Notes under the pieces: model-generated | Database searches by the model: none | Seen by the model: the letters and a program-made list of their open reading frames with translations, nothing else | What the model was told of the DNA's origin: nothing | In this document: in pieces, positions 25,151-33,404 of the stretch | Layout: each line of letters begins with the position of its first letter | Position numbering within the stretch: the first letter of the stretch is position 1 | NCBI GenBank assembly: GCA_031281485.1 | Contig: JAITFI010000073.1 | Coordinates: forward strand, 1 to 64,000 | From: Chitinispirillales bacterium | GTDB taxonomy: Bacteria; Fibrobacterota; Chitinivibrionia; Chitinivibrionales; Chitinispirillaceae | DNA: 64,000 nucleotides | Direction of reading: 5' to 3' | Translations under genes and position numbers: made by a program

Positions 25151-28100
25151 TCACTTCTTCCCCTTGACCTTCCGCTCCAACTGCTTGAGCGCCGCGCTGT
25201 TCGGGTTCTTCTCCAAGCCCTTAGCCACGATCTCCGCAGCCTTGGCGTTGTCGTTTTTGGCGATATAGATATTTGCCAAGTTCGCGTATGTCTCCGGGGA
25301 GGGTTGCGCATCCAGAGCTTTCAGATAGGCTGTTTCGGCCTGATCCAAGTCGCCCCTCGCTCCGTATATCGCGCCCAAATTATTCCAAGCGTAGCTGAAC
25401 GCAGGATCTTGTTCCAATATTTTCTTATACATAGCCTCCGCCTGATCAATCTTTTTAGCGTTCTGCAAATCCACAGCGCGGTTGTACCACGTGTCAAGCG
25501 AATCGTTCTGCGCGCGGTTCGGCAGCGCCACCTCTTTTTGCTGCGACGATCCGCCACGTTTGAATTGCTCATACCTAAGTTCTATATCCTTGTTCTGTAT
25601 CTTCTTGTCCAACTCCCTCGCCTTTTGGTAGCGGTTGTAGGACTCCTCAACCTCGCCTAGATTATAGTGGGCCACGGCTATGTTGTACTGCGCGGCGGCG
25701 TTTCCCGGCTCTATGGTTGACAGTTTAGTGAACCAAGTTTTAGCGTCGGCCCACTTCTTGGCGGCCACGGCGCAGTCGCCGGCGGTGCGGCAGATTTCGG
25801 CGCGGGCGCCTCCGGCGGCTTTTTTAACGGCCTCATCCGCCGCCTCCAAGGCCTCTTTGTACATCCCACCCTTATAGGCCGCGAAGATCATATTGTAAGC
25901 CAAGGCGTCCGCGTCCGCCGCGCCCTCTTTGCCGCCCGCGTTAACAGCGTCCCTGTACGCCTGATACGCGCCCTTGTAGTCGCCGCCGTTAAAGGCTAAC
26001 CTTGCGCGGACTACGCTTTTGTCACGCTTCCAAGCGCCGTCGTCCGGCACCTTGGCGAGCGCGCCCTCCGCCTTCGCCTTTTGGCCGAGCGCCGCGCTGA
26101 CGCGGGCCACGGCGAACCAGTCGTGGGCGTCTTTCTCCTTTATCGATTCGTAAGCGGCCAAAGCCTTCGCCGTATCGCCCCTCGCCAAATCCATCTCCGC
26201 CGAAACGCGGGCGAAGTGCACCGACGACGGGAACTCCTTCTTTAACAGAGCGTACATCTTCTCCGCCCTATCCGCGTCGCCGCGTTTCCTTGACAGCAGG
26301 AAAATATCGTACGCGGCCAATTCGCGCTTGTTTGATTCCAACCCACGCGTAAAGGCGTCAAAGGCCTCCGCGATCCTCCCCAAACCCTGATAGGCGTTGC
26401 CTAAGTTGATGTAGACGGCTTTGTCGGACGGATTCAGCGACTGCGCCTTTTTGTAGCTCTCAAGCGCCTTGTCGTACTGCCCTTTACTCTCGTAGGAGAG
26501 TCCCAAATTGATATGGACAGTCGCGTTGCTACCGTCCTCCGTAACGGTTTTTTCCCACTGGTCAACGGCCTTGTCGGTCTCCCCCATACGATTTAGGACG
26601 AACGCCAAAAGCGCCCGAGCCGCGGGATTGTCCTTCTTGGCCGCCGTGCTCTTTTCAAACGACGCTTTCGCGCTTGTCAGTTCGTTCAGCTCCATATTCG
26701 CGTATCCGAGTTGATAGTGAAGGCGCCAAACGTCGGTCTTCCACTTAGGCAATAAACCGGTAAATATCTTTACCGCCTTTGCCGGGCTGCCGGAGGACAG
26801 ATAGGCCTCCGCAAGTTCGTACTGCGCCTGAAGGTCGTTTGGAAATTTCGCGACCGCGGCCTCTAAGGCGGAGGCCGCCTTATCGAACCTCTGAGACTCC
26901 TTATTGTAAATCGCGATGTGGCGGTACACGCTGATATTTTTGTCCGCCTCCTTTAGCGATTCCAAGGTCGATACGGCCTTATCGTACTTCTTTTGGTGAT
27001 AGTACAGGATAGACAGCTGTAACGCCGCGTCGCCGCAGTCTTTGCCACAAGACGAGAGCCGCCTAGAGGCGTCCTCAACGGACTTATCCAAATCGGCGGC
27101 GTTCTTGCCCTTCACCGCCAGATTAAGCTGCGCGCTCATGTTGTTCGGGTCTATCTTCAGCGCCTTTCTAAAGTGCTCCTCGGCGGCTTTGCCGTCCCCT
27201 TTCGCGTGGCTGAGCACACCCAAAAAATCGTAGTAATCGGCCTTTTCGTCCATCGATATGGCTTTTTTTATGTGCCGCTCCGCCGCCCCGAAATCGTTCC
27301 TCAGGCGCGCCGCCACCGCCCGCATGTAGTACATCTGCGGATCGGAGTAGGAGTTGTCGACGCCGTTCCACATCTCCTCCGCCTTCGCGTAATCCTTCAG
27401 CGAGAAATACATCTGCCCCGCGTTTTGCATCAGGAGCGGATCGCGCGGGTGGCGTTTCAATCCCTTTTCATAGTATTCAAGCGCCTTGGCCGCGCCGTGG
27501 CACTCCTTGGCCGCGAATCCGGCGAGCAGCCAAGAATCTATGCTTGGGTTTTTCTCCTTGCCGAAGTAATTAGACAAAACGGATAACGCGTCGCCGCACT
27601 TGCCGCCGTCGATCTGCACCGACGCCAAGTCGAGCATAGCCTGAGGCGAAGCTCCGCGATTCACGGCCTTGGACAAGTACTCCGCGGCCTGCGCGTAATG
27701 TTTCCGCAACCCCTCTATCCGACCAAGCTGCGCCAGCGCCTCCGGGTTGTCCCCGACATTTTTAAGCACGGTTATAGCCCCTGCCGTGTCCTTTGCGACC
27801 AGTAACCCGTAGGAGTAAAAGTTCCAAGCGTCTTGGTTAGCCGGCGCGCCCTTGTAGGCCTTGGCGAAGTACTCAAGGGCGGTTGCCGTCTTACCCTCCT
27901 GCATGTTGATGGCGCCCAAACGCAGAATCGCCTCCGTGAATTTCCCATTCTGTTTAACCGCAAGCTCGAACTGCCGCTTAGCCTCCTCCGGCTTCTTGCT
28001 GTGCAAATGTATCAATCCGATATTGTAATAGGCGACGTGGTACTGCGGGTCGCGCCTCACGGCCTCCTCCCAAGCCCTCTGCGCCCCCGCGACGTCCCCG

Positions 28101-28435
28101 CGCCTATAGAGCGCGACGCCGCGGTTGTTGATGGCATCCGTATACTGCGGTAAAATGCCGAGCGCCTGCGTAAAGAAGTCGAGCGCGGCGTTGTTGTCCT
28201 TACGCTCGAGGGCGTCAAGCCCCTTGAGGTTCAGTTGAAAAGCCTCGTCGGCCACCTTCATTATGGCCCCTGAGAGGGCCTTTTCGGGGGAAGCGTCGAG
28301 ATCAAGCTCTAGCTCCATCTGTCCTTGGGCGACGGCGCCGGTTGTTATCAACAATAGCGTCAATAACGATAGCAGGAATGACCTCACGGCGATTATCGCC
28401 TTGAGATTGCGTTTTTTGTTTTGGTTCTGTGCCAT
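25151..28435 (-). CDS. Giant exported TPR protein (1094 residues)
   Basis: A signal peptide (LRSFLLSLLTLLLITTGAVAQG near residues 18-38) followed by TPR units across the whole length. The start is ALDFFTQALGILPQYTDAINNRGVALYRRGDVAGAQRAWEEAVRRDPQYHVAYYNIGLIHL and the last complete unit is AWNNLGAIYGARGDLDQAETAYLKALDAQPSPETYANLANIYIAK. It resembles its downstream neighbour in architecture but is not an obvious copy at the residue level. Together they supply over 2300 residues of repeat scaffold. It follows the DUF4349 lipoprotein gene by 47 bases on the same strand, suggesting a shared transcript. Confidence 0.88.
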   Translation of the reverse strand: MAQNQNKKRNLKAIIAVRSFLLSLLTLLLITTGAVAQGQMELELDLDASPEKALSGAIMKVADEAFQLNLKGLDALERKDNNAALDFFTQALGILPQYTDAINNRGVALYRRGDVAGAQRAWEEAVRRDPQYHVAYYNIGLIHLHSKKPEEAKRQFELAVKQNGKFTEAILRLGAINMQEGKTATALEYFAKAYKGAPANQDAWNFYSYGLLVAKDTAGAITVLKNVGDNPEALAQLGRIEGLRKHYAQAAEYLSKAVNRGASPQAMLDLASVQIDGGKCGDALSVLSNYFGKEKNPSIDSWLLAGFAAKECHGAAKALEYYEKGLKRHPRDPLLMQNAGQMYFSLKDYAKAEEMWNGVDNSYSDPQMYYMRAVAARLRNDFGAAERHIKKAISMDEKADYYDFLGVLSHAKGDGKAAEEHFRKALKIDPNNMSAQLNLAVKGKNAADLDKSVEDASRRLSSCGKDCGDAALQLSILYYHQKKYDKAVSTLESLKEADKNISVYRHIAIYNKESQRFDKAASALEAAVAKFPNDLQAQYELAEAYLSSGSPAKAVKIFTGLLPKWKTDVWRLHYQLGYANMELNELTSAKASFEKSTAAKKDNPAARALLAFVLNRMGETDKAVDQWEKTVTEDGSNATVHINLGLSYESKGQYDKALESYKKAQSLNPSDKAVYINLGNAYQGLGRIAEAFDAFTRGLESNKRELAAYDIFLLSRKRGDADRAEKMYALLKKEFPSSVHFARVSAEMDLARGDTAKALAAYESIKEKDAHDWFAVARVSAALGQKAKAEGALAKVPDDGAWKRDKSVVRARLAFNGGDYKGAYQAYRDAVNAGGKEGAADADALAYNMIFAAYKGGMYKEALEAADEAVKKAAGGARAEICRTAGDCAVAAKKWADAKTWFTKLSTIEPGNAAAQYNIAVAHYNLGEVEESYNRYQKARELDKKIQNKDIELRYEQFKRGGSSQQKEVALPNRAQNDSLDTWYNRAVDLQNAKKIDQAEAMYKKILEQDPAFSYAWNNLGAIYGARGDLDQAETAYLKALDAQPSPETYANLANIYIAKNDNAKAAEIVAKGLEKNPNSAALKQLERKVKGKK

Positions 28436-28482
28436 TTTTGTATCGACCTAATTGAGAGTTGACAGTAAGTAATTATTCATTG

Positions 28483-29205
28483 TCACCGCACGAAAAGCCA
28501 CGCTATCCCGTGGTACAACCCGTAAAATACCAACCCGACAGGGCCGAGTTTCACCGGCACCCCCAGTCCGACGGTTACAATGGAATACGACACGCTCTGT
28601 TCGGCGTATTTTATCCTCCCCTCCAATTTCTCTATTGCCAAATTCAACCGCTCAAGCTCTTTCTCCACCTTCAAAATGTCGTCTACCGCCTCCGCCTTTT
28701 CGAGCAACGCCATATACCTATCGCGCACGACTTTCAAGCTGTTTAACGCGACGGTATTGTCGCGGTATTGGTCCGTAATATCTTCCCCGCTTTTGGACTC
28801 AAACTTAACTTTTCCCAGCATTTTTACGTTATTCAGAAAACTGTCCATGTTTTTCGACGGTATCCGCGCCCTTACGCTGTTCCCCGTTTCGCTCACGATG
28901 AATCCCTTACTGTGTTTTATTTGCTCAAGCACCATTTCTTTCGTATCCTCAACTTTTTTAACCGACAGTTCCAGATAAGCCGAATACGCAACCATACGCT
29001 CGCCGGCGTTTATGTCTTGACGATCGCGTCTTGACGCCTCCACGGGGGTTGGGTTATCAAGATAACCTATATCATCCGCCCCCTCAAAAGACATCTGCCG
29101 ATCATAATGCGCATGTTTCGGCGCCGAGCACGAAGATTGCATAAGCGCCAAAAATATTAAGACGCTTATTTTAGAAACGTTTCTAAAACATTTATAAATC
29201 CTCAT
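28483..29205 (-). CDS. DUF4349 lipoprotein
   Basis: 240 residues. A signal peptide with lipobox (LIFLALMQSSCSA), then the DUF4349 domain: RMVAYSAYLELSVKKVEDTKEMVLEQIKHSKGFIVSE, then VRARIPSKNMDSFLNNVKMLGKVKFESKSGEDITDQYRDN. A coiled coil follows (VVRDRYMALLEKAEAVDDILKVEKELERLNLAIEKLEGRIKYAEQ) and one C-terminal membrane segment (LGPVGLVFYGLYHGIAWLFV). The family function is unknown; anchoring near the membrane is likely. AAAGGA precedes the ATG. It lies upstream of the two TPR genes. Confidence 0.87.
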   Translation of the reverse strand: MRIYKCFRNVSKISVLIFLALMQSSCSAPKHAHYDRQMSFEGADDIGYLDNPTPVEASRRDRQDINAGERMVAYSAYLELSVKKVEDTKEMVLEQIKHSKGFIVSETGNSVRARIPSKNMDSFLNNVKMLGKVKFESKSGEDITDQYRDNTVALNSLKVVRDRYMALLEKAEAVDDILKVEKELERLNLAIEKLEGRIKYAEQSVSYSIVTVGLGVPVKLGPVGLVFYGLYHGIAWLFVR

Positions 29206-29229
29206 ATTAACAAATTCCTTTGTTTTTAA

Positions 29230-29263
29230 TCCTGTTAATCCTATTAATCCTACTAATCCTAGT
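29230..29263. repeat. 9-bp tandem AGGATTA-type array
   Basis: On the minus strand, directly after a stop codon, come four clean 9-base units of the form (T/C)AGGATTAN with only the last bases varying. The array lies between the flavin-reductase-like gene and the DUF4349 gene. Confidence 0.8.
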
Positions 29264-29265
29264 CC

Positions 29266-29952
29266 TCATTTGCGCGCCCAAACATCGGTTATCTCCCCGA
29301 ACACGACCTTGTGATAACCCTTGACCTCCGCGTACGCGTCCGTGACGAATTTTTTGCTCTCATCCGTGTAAAAGTCGTCCGGCGACACGGTGGTAACTTG
29401 GACCAATTTGCACTCGATGATCAGTTTGGCCTCTTTGAAGGCCATGTTGCCGGCCGGCGTCTGCACCGCGGTCAGTTTGGTGTTCTTCATCTTCGCGTCG
29501 CTGTCGCGACCCGACTGCTTTCCGAACTCCATGACATCGCCCTTGTACTCTTCGTCGAAAAACGCCATGGTGTATTTCTGCTCTTTGCGCATAAGCTCAA
29601 GCGTATAGCGGCTGGAGCGCAGCATCAAAAATGTCGAGGGTTTGCTGAATATAACCCCCCACCCGCCCCATCCGGCCACCATTGAGTTGTAGTGCGACGG
29701 GGTGCCGGCGGTAAGCACCGCGAAGTCCTCGCTGATGAGCTTAAAGACATCTTCCGGTATCTCTTTCACGTTTATGGCCCCGAACAGGTCTGAGAAAGAG
29801 CGCTCTTTGATCTCCTCACGGCTCAACACAGCGCGTTTCTCCTCAGCGCCGCTTTGGCCGGTGTTTCCCTCCTTACAGCATGAGAGACCGAACGTTGCGA
29901 TTGCCGTAAAGCCGGTTAAGGCGACAAACGTGGTTTTGACTATGTTTTTCAT
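29266..29952 (-). CDS. Flavin-reductase-like (FMN-binding split barrel) lipoprotein
   Basis: 228 residues. The N-terminus MKNIVKTTFVALTGFTAIATFGLSCC is a lipoprotein signal ending in two cysteines. Residues ~60-225 read as a flavin reductase/flavoredoxin-like split barrel: FAVLTAGTPSHYNSMVAGWGGWGVIFSKPSTFLMLRSSRYTLELMRKEQKYTMAFFDEEY, then LIIECKLVQVTTVSPDDFY and YHKVVFGEITDVW. Relatives of this family are mostly cytoplasmic, so an exported and probably lipid-anchored version is unusual. AGGTG/AAAGG precedes the ATG. The redox partner is not evident. Confidence 0.75.
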   Translation of the reverse strand: MKNIVKTTFVALTGFTAIATFGLSCCKEGNTGQSGAEEKRAVLSREEIKERSFSDLFGAINVKEIPEDVFKLISEDFAVLTAGTPSHYNSMVAGWGGWGVIFSKPSTFLMLRSSRYTLELMRKEQKYTMAFFDEEYKGDVMEFGKQSGRDSDAKMKNTKLTAVQTPAGNMAFKEAKLIIECKLVQVTTVSPDDFYTDESKKFVTDAYAEVKGYHKVVFGEITDVWARK

Positions 29953-30010
29953 ATTCGGCTACACCTTTCTTTTTGGTTTCTTAACGATAAAAACATACGG
30001 CGCGCGACAG

Positions 30011-31039
30011 TTACAATTTTAAATGCACGCCGAGTTTTAACTGGCTGATCCAAGTTATATTTTCGTCATGTTCGGGTTTACCGTAGATAAGACCGCTGTT
30101 ACTGTATCTACGCTGATAATCAAGTTCATCCTTTCCTATAAGCCCCCTATAGGAGAGTTCGACAAATTTCCAACGCAGTTTGACGAAAGGACCGCCGAAC
30201 AAGTGGTCCTTTTGGCTTTCGTCGTAATTGTATAACTCGTATATGTTGCGCTGATACTTATGGTAGTAACCGTACCAATAACCCGCGGACATACCATATA
30301 CCAATTGCCCGATATCCGACGGCAAATCATAAGTGCGGCTGACATTCAAACCGCCCCCTATCGATTTGCTTTCACCGCGCCTAGAATCGGATTTGCCGAA
30401 AAAGCCGCCGCCTACTTCGAGCCCGTACGACATATCATCCTTTCCGCGCAAACCGCCTTCCAAGCAGATCCACTCGCCGGTCATTGAGCGCGACCCGAGC
30501 ACCATCATGTTCGCGCCGAGATAGTACTTCATCCAGCTCGCGCCGCTTGGCTTAGGCACATCGCCGAGGGTTATCTGGCCCGGCGCGATAACCGGCAACC
30601 CGCCCTCGGAACCGCCGCGCCGGACTCCGCCCGTGTTCGTTAGTATCAGCCACGCCGAGTCGCCGGATTCCACTGTGCGGAAGTTCTGGTACCAACCCGG
30701 ATAGCCCGTCACGACCACCGACAGATTCTTCCCTTTCTGCTCCTTGTAGACGTTCATGCCCACAAGCACGTCGGGCGCCTCCGCTTTAGGCGGGTCCTGA
30801 CCAAGCGCCCGCGCCACCGCCTCGCGAATTAAGCGATCCTCATCGTCCGATATATTGCGCACCTTGCCGTACGCCTCGCCCCGCACCTTCTGCTCCGAGA
30901 TGTTCAGATCGGCGGTCAGCGGCAACGACCGCACCGTCTCAGGTCCGGCGCTCACCGTTTTTATCGAGGTGGACATTCTCACCGCGCAACCTGTGAACCC
31001 GATGCTGCAAACCGCCATCAATAGTAGTATCTTTTTCAT
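30011..31039 (-). CDS. Lipoprotein with a VVVTGYPGWYQNFR domain, unrecognised
   Basis: 342 residues. Lipobox SIGFTGCA at ~13-18. Residues ~85-125 (DVLVGMNVYKEQKGKNLSVVVTGYPGWYQNFR) align by eye with DVLVAPSYFELTEDMNVTVTVVGYPARYKNFR in the next gene upstream, so the two share a domain. The C-terminal ~200 residues alternate short beta strands rich in G, Y, S and aromatic residues (YKYLGANMMVLGSRSMTGEWICLEGGLRGKDD... to KLGVHLKL). An outer-membrane beta-barrel is a reasonable guess. No known family. GGGAG, inside the end of the upstream gene, precedes the ATG; the gap is six bases. Confidence 0.7.
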   Translation of the reverse strand: MKKILLLMAVCSIGFTGCAVRMSTSIKTVSAGPETVRSLPLTADLNISEQKVRGEAYGKVRNISDDEDRLIREAVARALGQDPPKAEAPDVLVGMNVYKEQKGKNLSVVVTGYPGWYQNFRTVESGDSAWLILTNTGGVRRGGSEGGLPVIAPGQITLGDVPKPSGASWMKYYLGANMMVLGSRSMTGEWICLEGGLRGKDDMSYGLEVGGGFFGKSDSRRGESKSIGGGLNVSRTYDLPSDIGQLVYGMSAGYWYGYYHKYQRNIYELYNYDESQKDHLFGGPFVKLRWKFVELSYRGLIGKDELDYQRRYSNSGLIYGKPEHDENITWISQLKLGVHLKL

Positions 31040-31045
31040 GTTAAG

Positions 31046-31876
31046 CTATTCTCCCGTCTGCTGTGGTGTAACGGTTGTTGTTGACGCGTTAGTATTTCCC
31101 GCCTCACCAACCGCCGGCGGCGCGGCAGACGGCGTCACGGCAGGCGAGGGTGCGGCTAGCGGCGGCGCGGCTGGCGGCGTCACGGCAGACGAGGGCGCGG
31201 CTGGCGGCGGCGCGGTTGGCGGCGTCACGGCAGGCGTGGGCGCGGCAAGCGGCGGCGCGGCTGGCGGCGGCGCGGCTGGCGGCGGCGCGGCTGGCGGCGG
31301 CGCGATAGGCGGGGGCGGCGCGACCGGCGGCGGCGTAACCGACGGCAACGCAACCGGCGGCGCGGCATTCGACTTACCGGAGCCACGGGCCTGTAAAGCT
31401 ATTACATTATCGCTCGCCAACTGGGCTTTAAAGGCGTTCTTGTCGTAACTGATTACCGTCACTCCGCCGGGCAGCTGCCTCACCGAAAACGGCGCCCTCT
31501 CGCCGCGCCTAAAATTCTTGTAGCGCGCCGGATAGCCGACCACGGTAACCGTCACATTCATGTCCTCCGTCAACTCAAAATAACTGGGCGCCACCAACAC
31601 GTCAGCCCCCGACGGATCCGACGCGATCGCCAGCTCCAATGCCTCCACATAGAGGTTTTGCCTCTGTTCAGGAGAGGTTACCACACCTTTCGCCACCCCT
31701 ATGACTTTTTTCGCGCTAACCACCTGCAACTCCGCCACAGTCTCAACATCGGCCTGCGAGACCGGCGTCAACTCAATGCTGCGAAAAGAAGCCTCCTTGA
31801 CCACCCGCGAGCATCCGCCCAAAGCCAAGGCCGCGGCAACCGCAACCGCAACCGGGAAAACACGCTTTCGTAACAT
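31046..31876 (-). CDS. Lipoprotein with Pro/Ala-rich repeat tail, paralogue of its neighbour
   Basis: 276 residues from ATG 31876 (preceded by AGGAGG). Lipobox ALALGGCS. Residues ~75-150 share the VTVVGYPARYKNFRRGE motif with the 30011-31039 product. The last ~95 residues are a low-complexity tail of A, P, T, S and V encoded by tandem DNA repeats; such tails often span the periplasm or peptidoglycan. The two adjacent genes look like a duplication followed by divergence: one gained a barrel-like domain, the other a spacer tail. Function unknown. Confidence 0.72.
   Translation of the reverse strand: MLRKRVFPVAVAVAAALALGGCSRVVKEASFRSIELTPVSQADVETVAELQVVSAKKVIGVAKGVVTSPEQRQNLYVEALELAIASDPSGADVLVAPSYFELTEDMNVTVTVVGYPARYKNFRRGERAPFSVRQLPGGVTVISYDKNAFKAQLASDNVIALQARGSGKSNAAPPVALPSVTPPPVAPPPPIAPPPAAPPPAAPPPAAPPLAAPTPAVTPPTAPPPAAPSSAVTPPAAPPLAAPSPAVTPSAAPPAVGEAGNTNASTTTVTPQQTGE
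31131..31330. repeat. 45-bp/15-bp tandem repeats inside a lipoprotein gene
   Basis: GGCGTCACGG recurs exactly every 45 bases at 31131, 31176 and 31221. It is followed by near-perfect 15-base units (GGCGGCGCGGCTGGC) around 31250-31310. All periods are multiples of three, so copy-number changes would lengthen or shorten the Pro/Ala tail without frameshift. Confidence 0.9.
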
Positions 31877-31955
31877 CAAAAAACCTCCTTTTAGAATGAC
31901 AATCGTGCTGATACACAGATCGGCATATTGATAGCACACACTTTACTACGGTTAT

Positions 31956-33404
31956 TTAACTTTTAAAAACATCATTCTCCAATACACTCATAGCTTCACG
32001 TTCCAACAGATACGCCTGATAACGCAACTCGTTTGCGTAGAGCGCTAGGCGGTTAATCTCGGCTTGTGCTTTGACGTTTTTAAGTATGGGGAACGGTACG
32101 ACAGACAAACTATTATTGTCAATCATATTGACAACGCTACCATACGTTTGCCAACGTACAAGCATTTTGCCATACTCAGAATTAAGAAATATAAACAAGT
32201 ATCCGGCGATTTCGTTATTGGCCGGTATAAGTTTCAAAACATTTTGGCTTACGGCATAGCTTTCCCAATGCTTTGGAACAAACGCGACTATCCCTATCGT
32301 TCCTCTATCAGTCACAAGAATGTTATGCTCACCTACCTTGAGTTCTTTTTCATATCGCTTAGTATGGTAAACTCGTGATAGATATTTTTCTGTTTTCGGT
32401 GTCAATTGAGAGATTTCTTTCCCACCCAAGAAAGGAATACCATAACCCTCTTCGACATAGATCCGCTTAAAAATTCCAGCTAATATTATATCCTTACTCA
32501 CACGCTTATCACCGATAGTCGTAACCTCAGAGGCGTTGGCGCACAAATGCTTTGTTATAGCCTTGATAATCGGTAAATGGTACGAACCGTCAATCCGTCC
32601 CGCAAGTTCTGATAACTTGACCGAATAGGCGTTCACGTCTGCACCGTTATCAAACTGTTCCACCTGAAAACCATCAATCGGCGGTAACTTCAACTCCTTA
32701 ATAAGCATTGCCGTAGCGTTATCAATCGATTCATTAGACTCATCACGCAATTCAAACGAACGGATAATAAGGTCGTTAATCTTCTCTTTAATCTTGTCGG
32801 GTGGATTCGGCACTAGAATACCTGAGAGATGTTCCGGTTCAATATGCTTAACCACCGCGCCGTAATTATTTGTTTGCAACAACATGTTTCCAACTGAGGA
32901 ACGCAAGAACGCGTAAATGTAGCCGATATCCATCGGAATATTGACGTTCAAACGTATGAGGTCATGGCTAAAGATTTGATTGTCAAGCGTTTTGGATACA
33001 TAACACACTTTGCCTATTGTACCGGAACAAGAAAGCAATATCTGTCCCTTGTGAACTCGAAGCGTTTCAAGATTTGTTCTTGTATTTTTGGATAAATATC
33101 CGTCTGGTAATGGATATACGTCCGCCATAGATGAAGGCTGATATATAGGCAAATCAGATTTTTTAAGCCAACGACGTTTGAATCGGCCGCCAATGCATGC
33201 CACAGCAAACCCATCTTTGTCACACAACGGAACACTTTTCCACTTACAAGAAGAAACGACAGCTCGTACGTGCCTACCTTGCGAGTTGAACACGCTTGCC
33301 TCTAATCGACTCCCAACGGCGACAATTTCGCTAAGCGACACAGACCACCACTTTAACTCACGGCGCGAAAACTCCGTATAGACTATTTTTTGTTCATTTA
33401 CCAC
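31956..33404 (-). CDS. Type I-like specificity subunit (S/BcgIB-like)
   Basis: 482 residues with two target-recognition modules of HsdS type: the first ~residues 15-230, the second ~250-470. Each ends in a helix like PIPDKIKEKINDLIIRSFELRDES and FPILKNVKAQAEINRLALYANELRYQAYLLEREA. Landmarks are LSEIVAVGSRLEASVF, QNIFSHDL and FIFLNSEYGKMLVRWQTYGSVVNMI. It reads two half-sites of a bipartite DNA sequence for its methylase partner. A GTG at 33404 preceded by GGAGGG six bases upstream is the best start and overlaps the methylase stop by 7 bases. AT-rich, as is its partner. Confidence 0.88.
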   Translation of the reverse strand: MVNEQKIVYTEFSRRELKWWSVSLSEIVAVGSRLEASVFNSQGRHVRAVVSSCKWKSVPLCDKDGFAVACIGGRFKRRWLKKSDLPIYQPSSMADVYPLPDGYLSKNTRTNLETLRVHKGQILLSCSGTIGKVCYVSKTLDNQIFSHDLIRLNVNIPMDIGYIYAFLRSSVGNMLLQTNNYGAVVKHIEPEHLSGILVPNPPDKIKEKINDLIIRSFELRDESNESIDNATAMLIKELKLPPIDGFQVEQFDNGADVNAYSVKLSELAGRIDGSYHLPIIKAITKHLCANASEVTTIGDKRVSKDIILAGIFKRIYVEEGYGIPFLGGKEISQLTPKTEKYLSRVYHTKRYEKELKVGEHNILVTDRGTIGIVAFVPKHWESYAVSQNVLKLIPANNEIAGYLFIFLNSEYGKMLVRWQTYGSVVNMIDNNSLSVVPFPILKNVKAQAEINRLALYANELRYQAYLLEREAMSVLENDVFKS

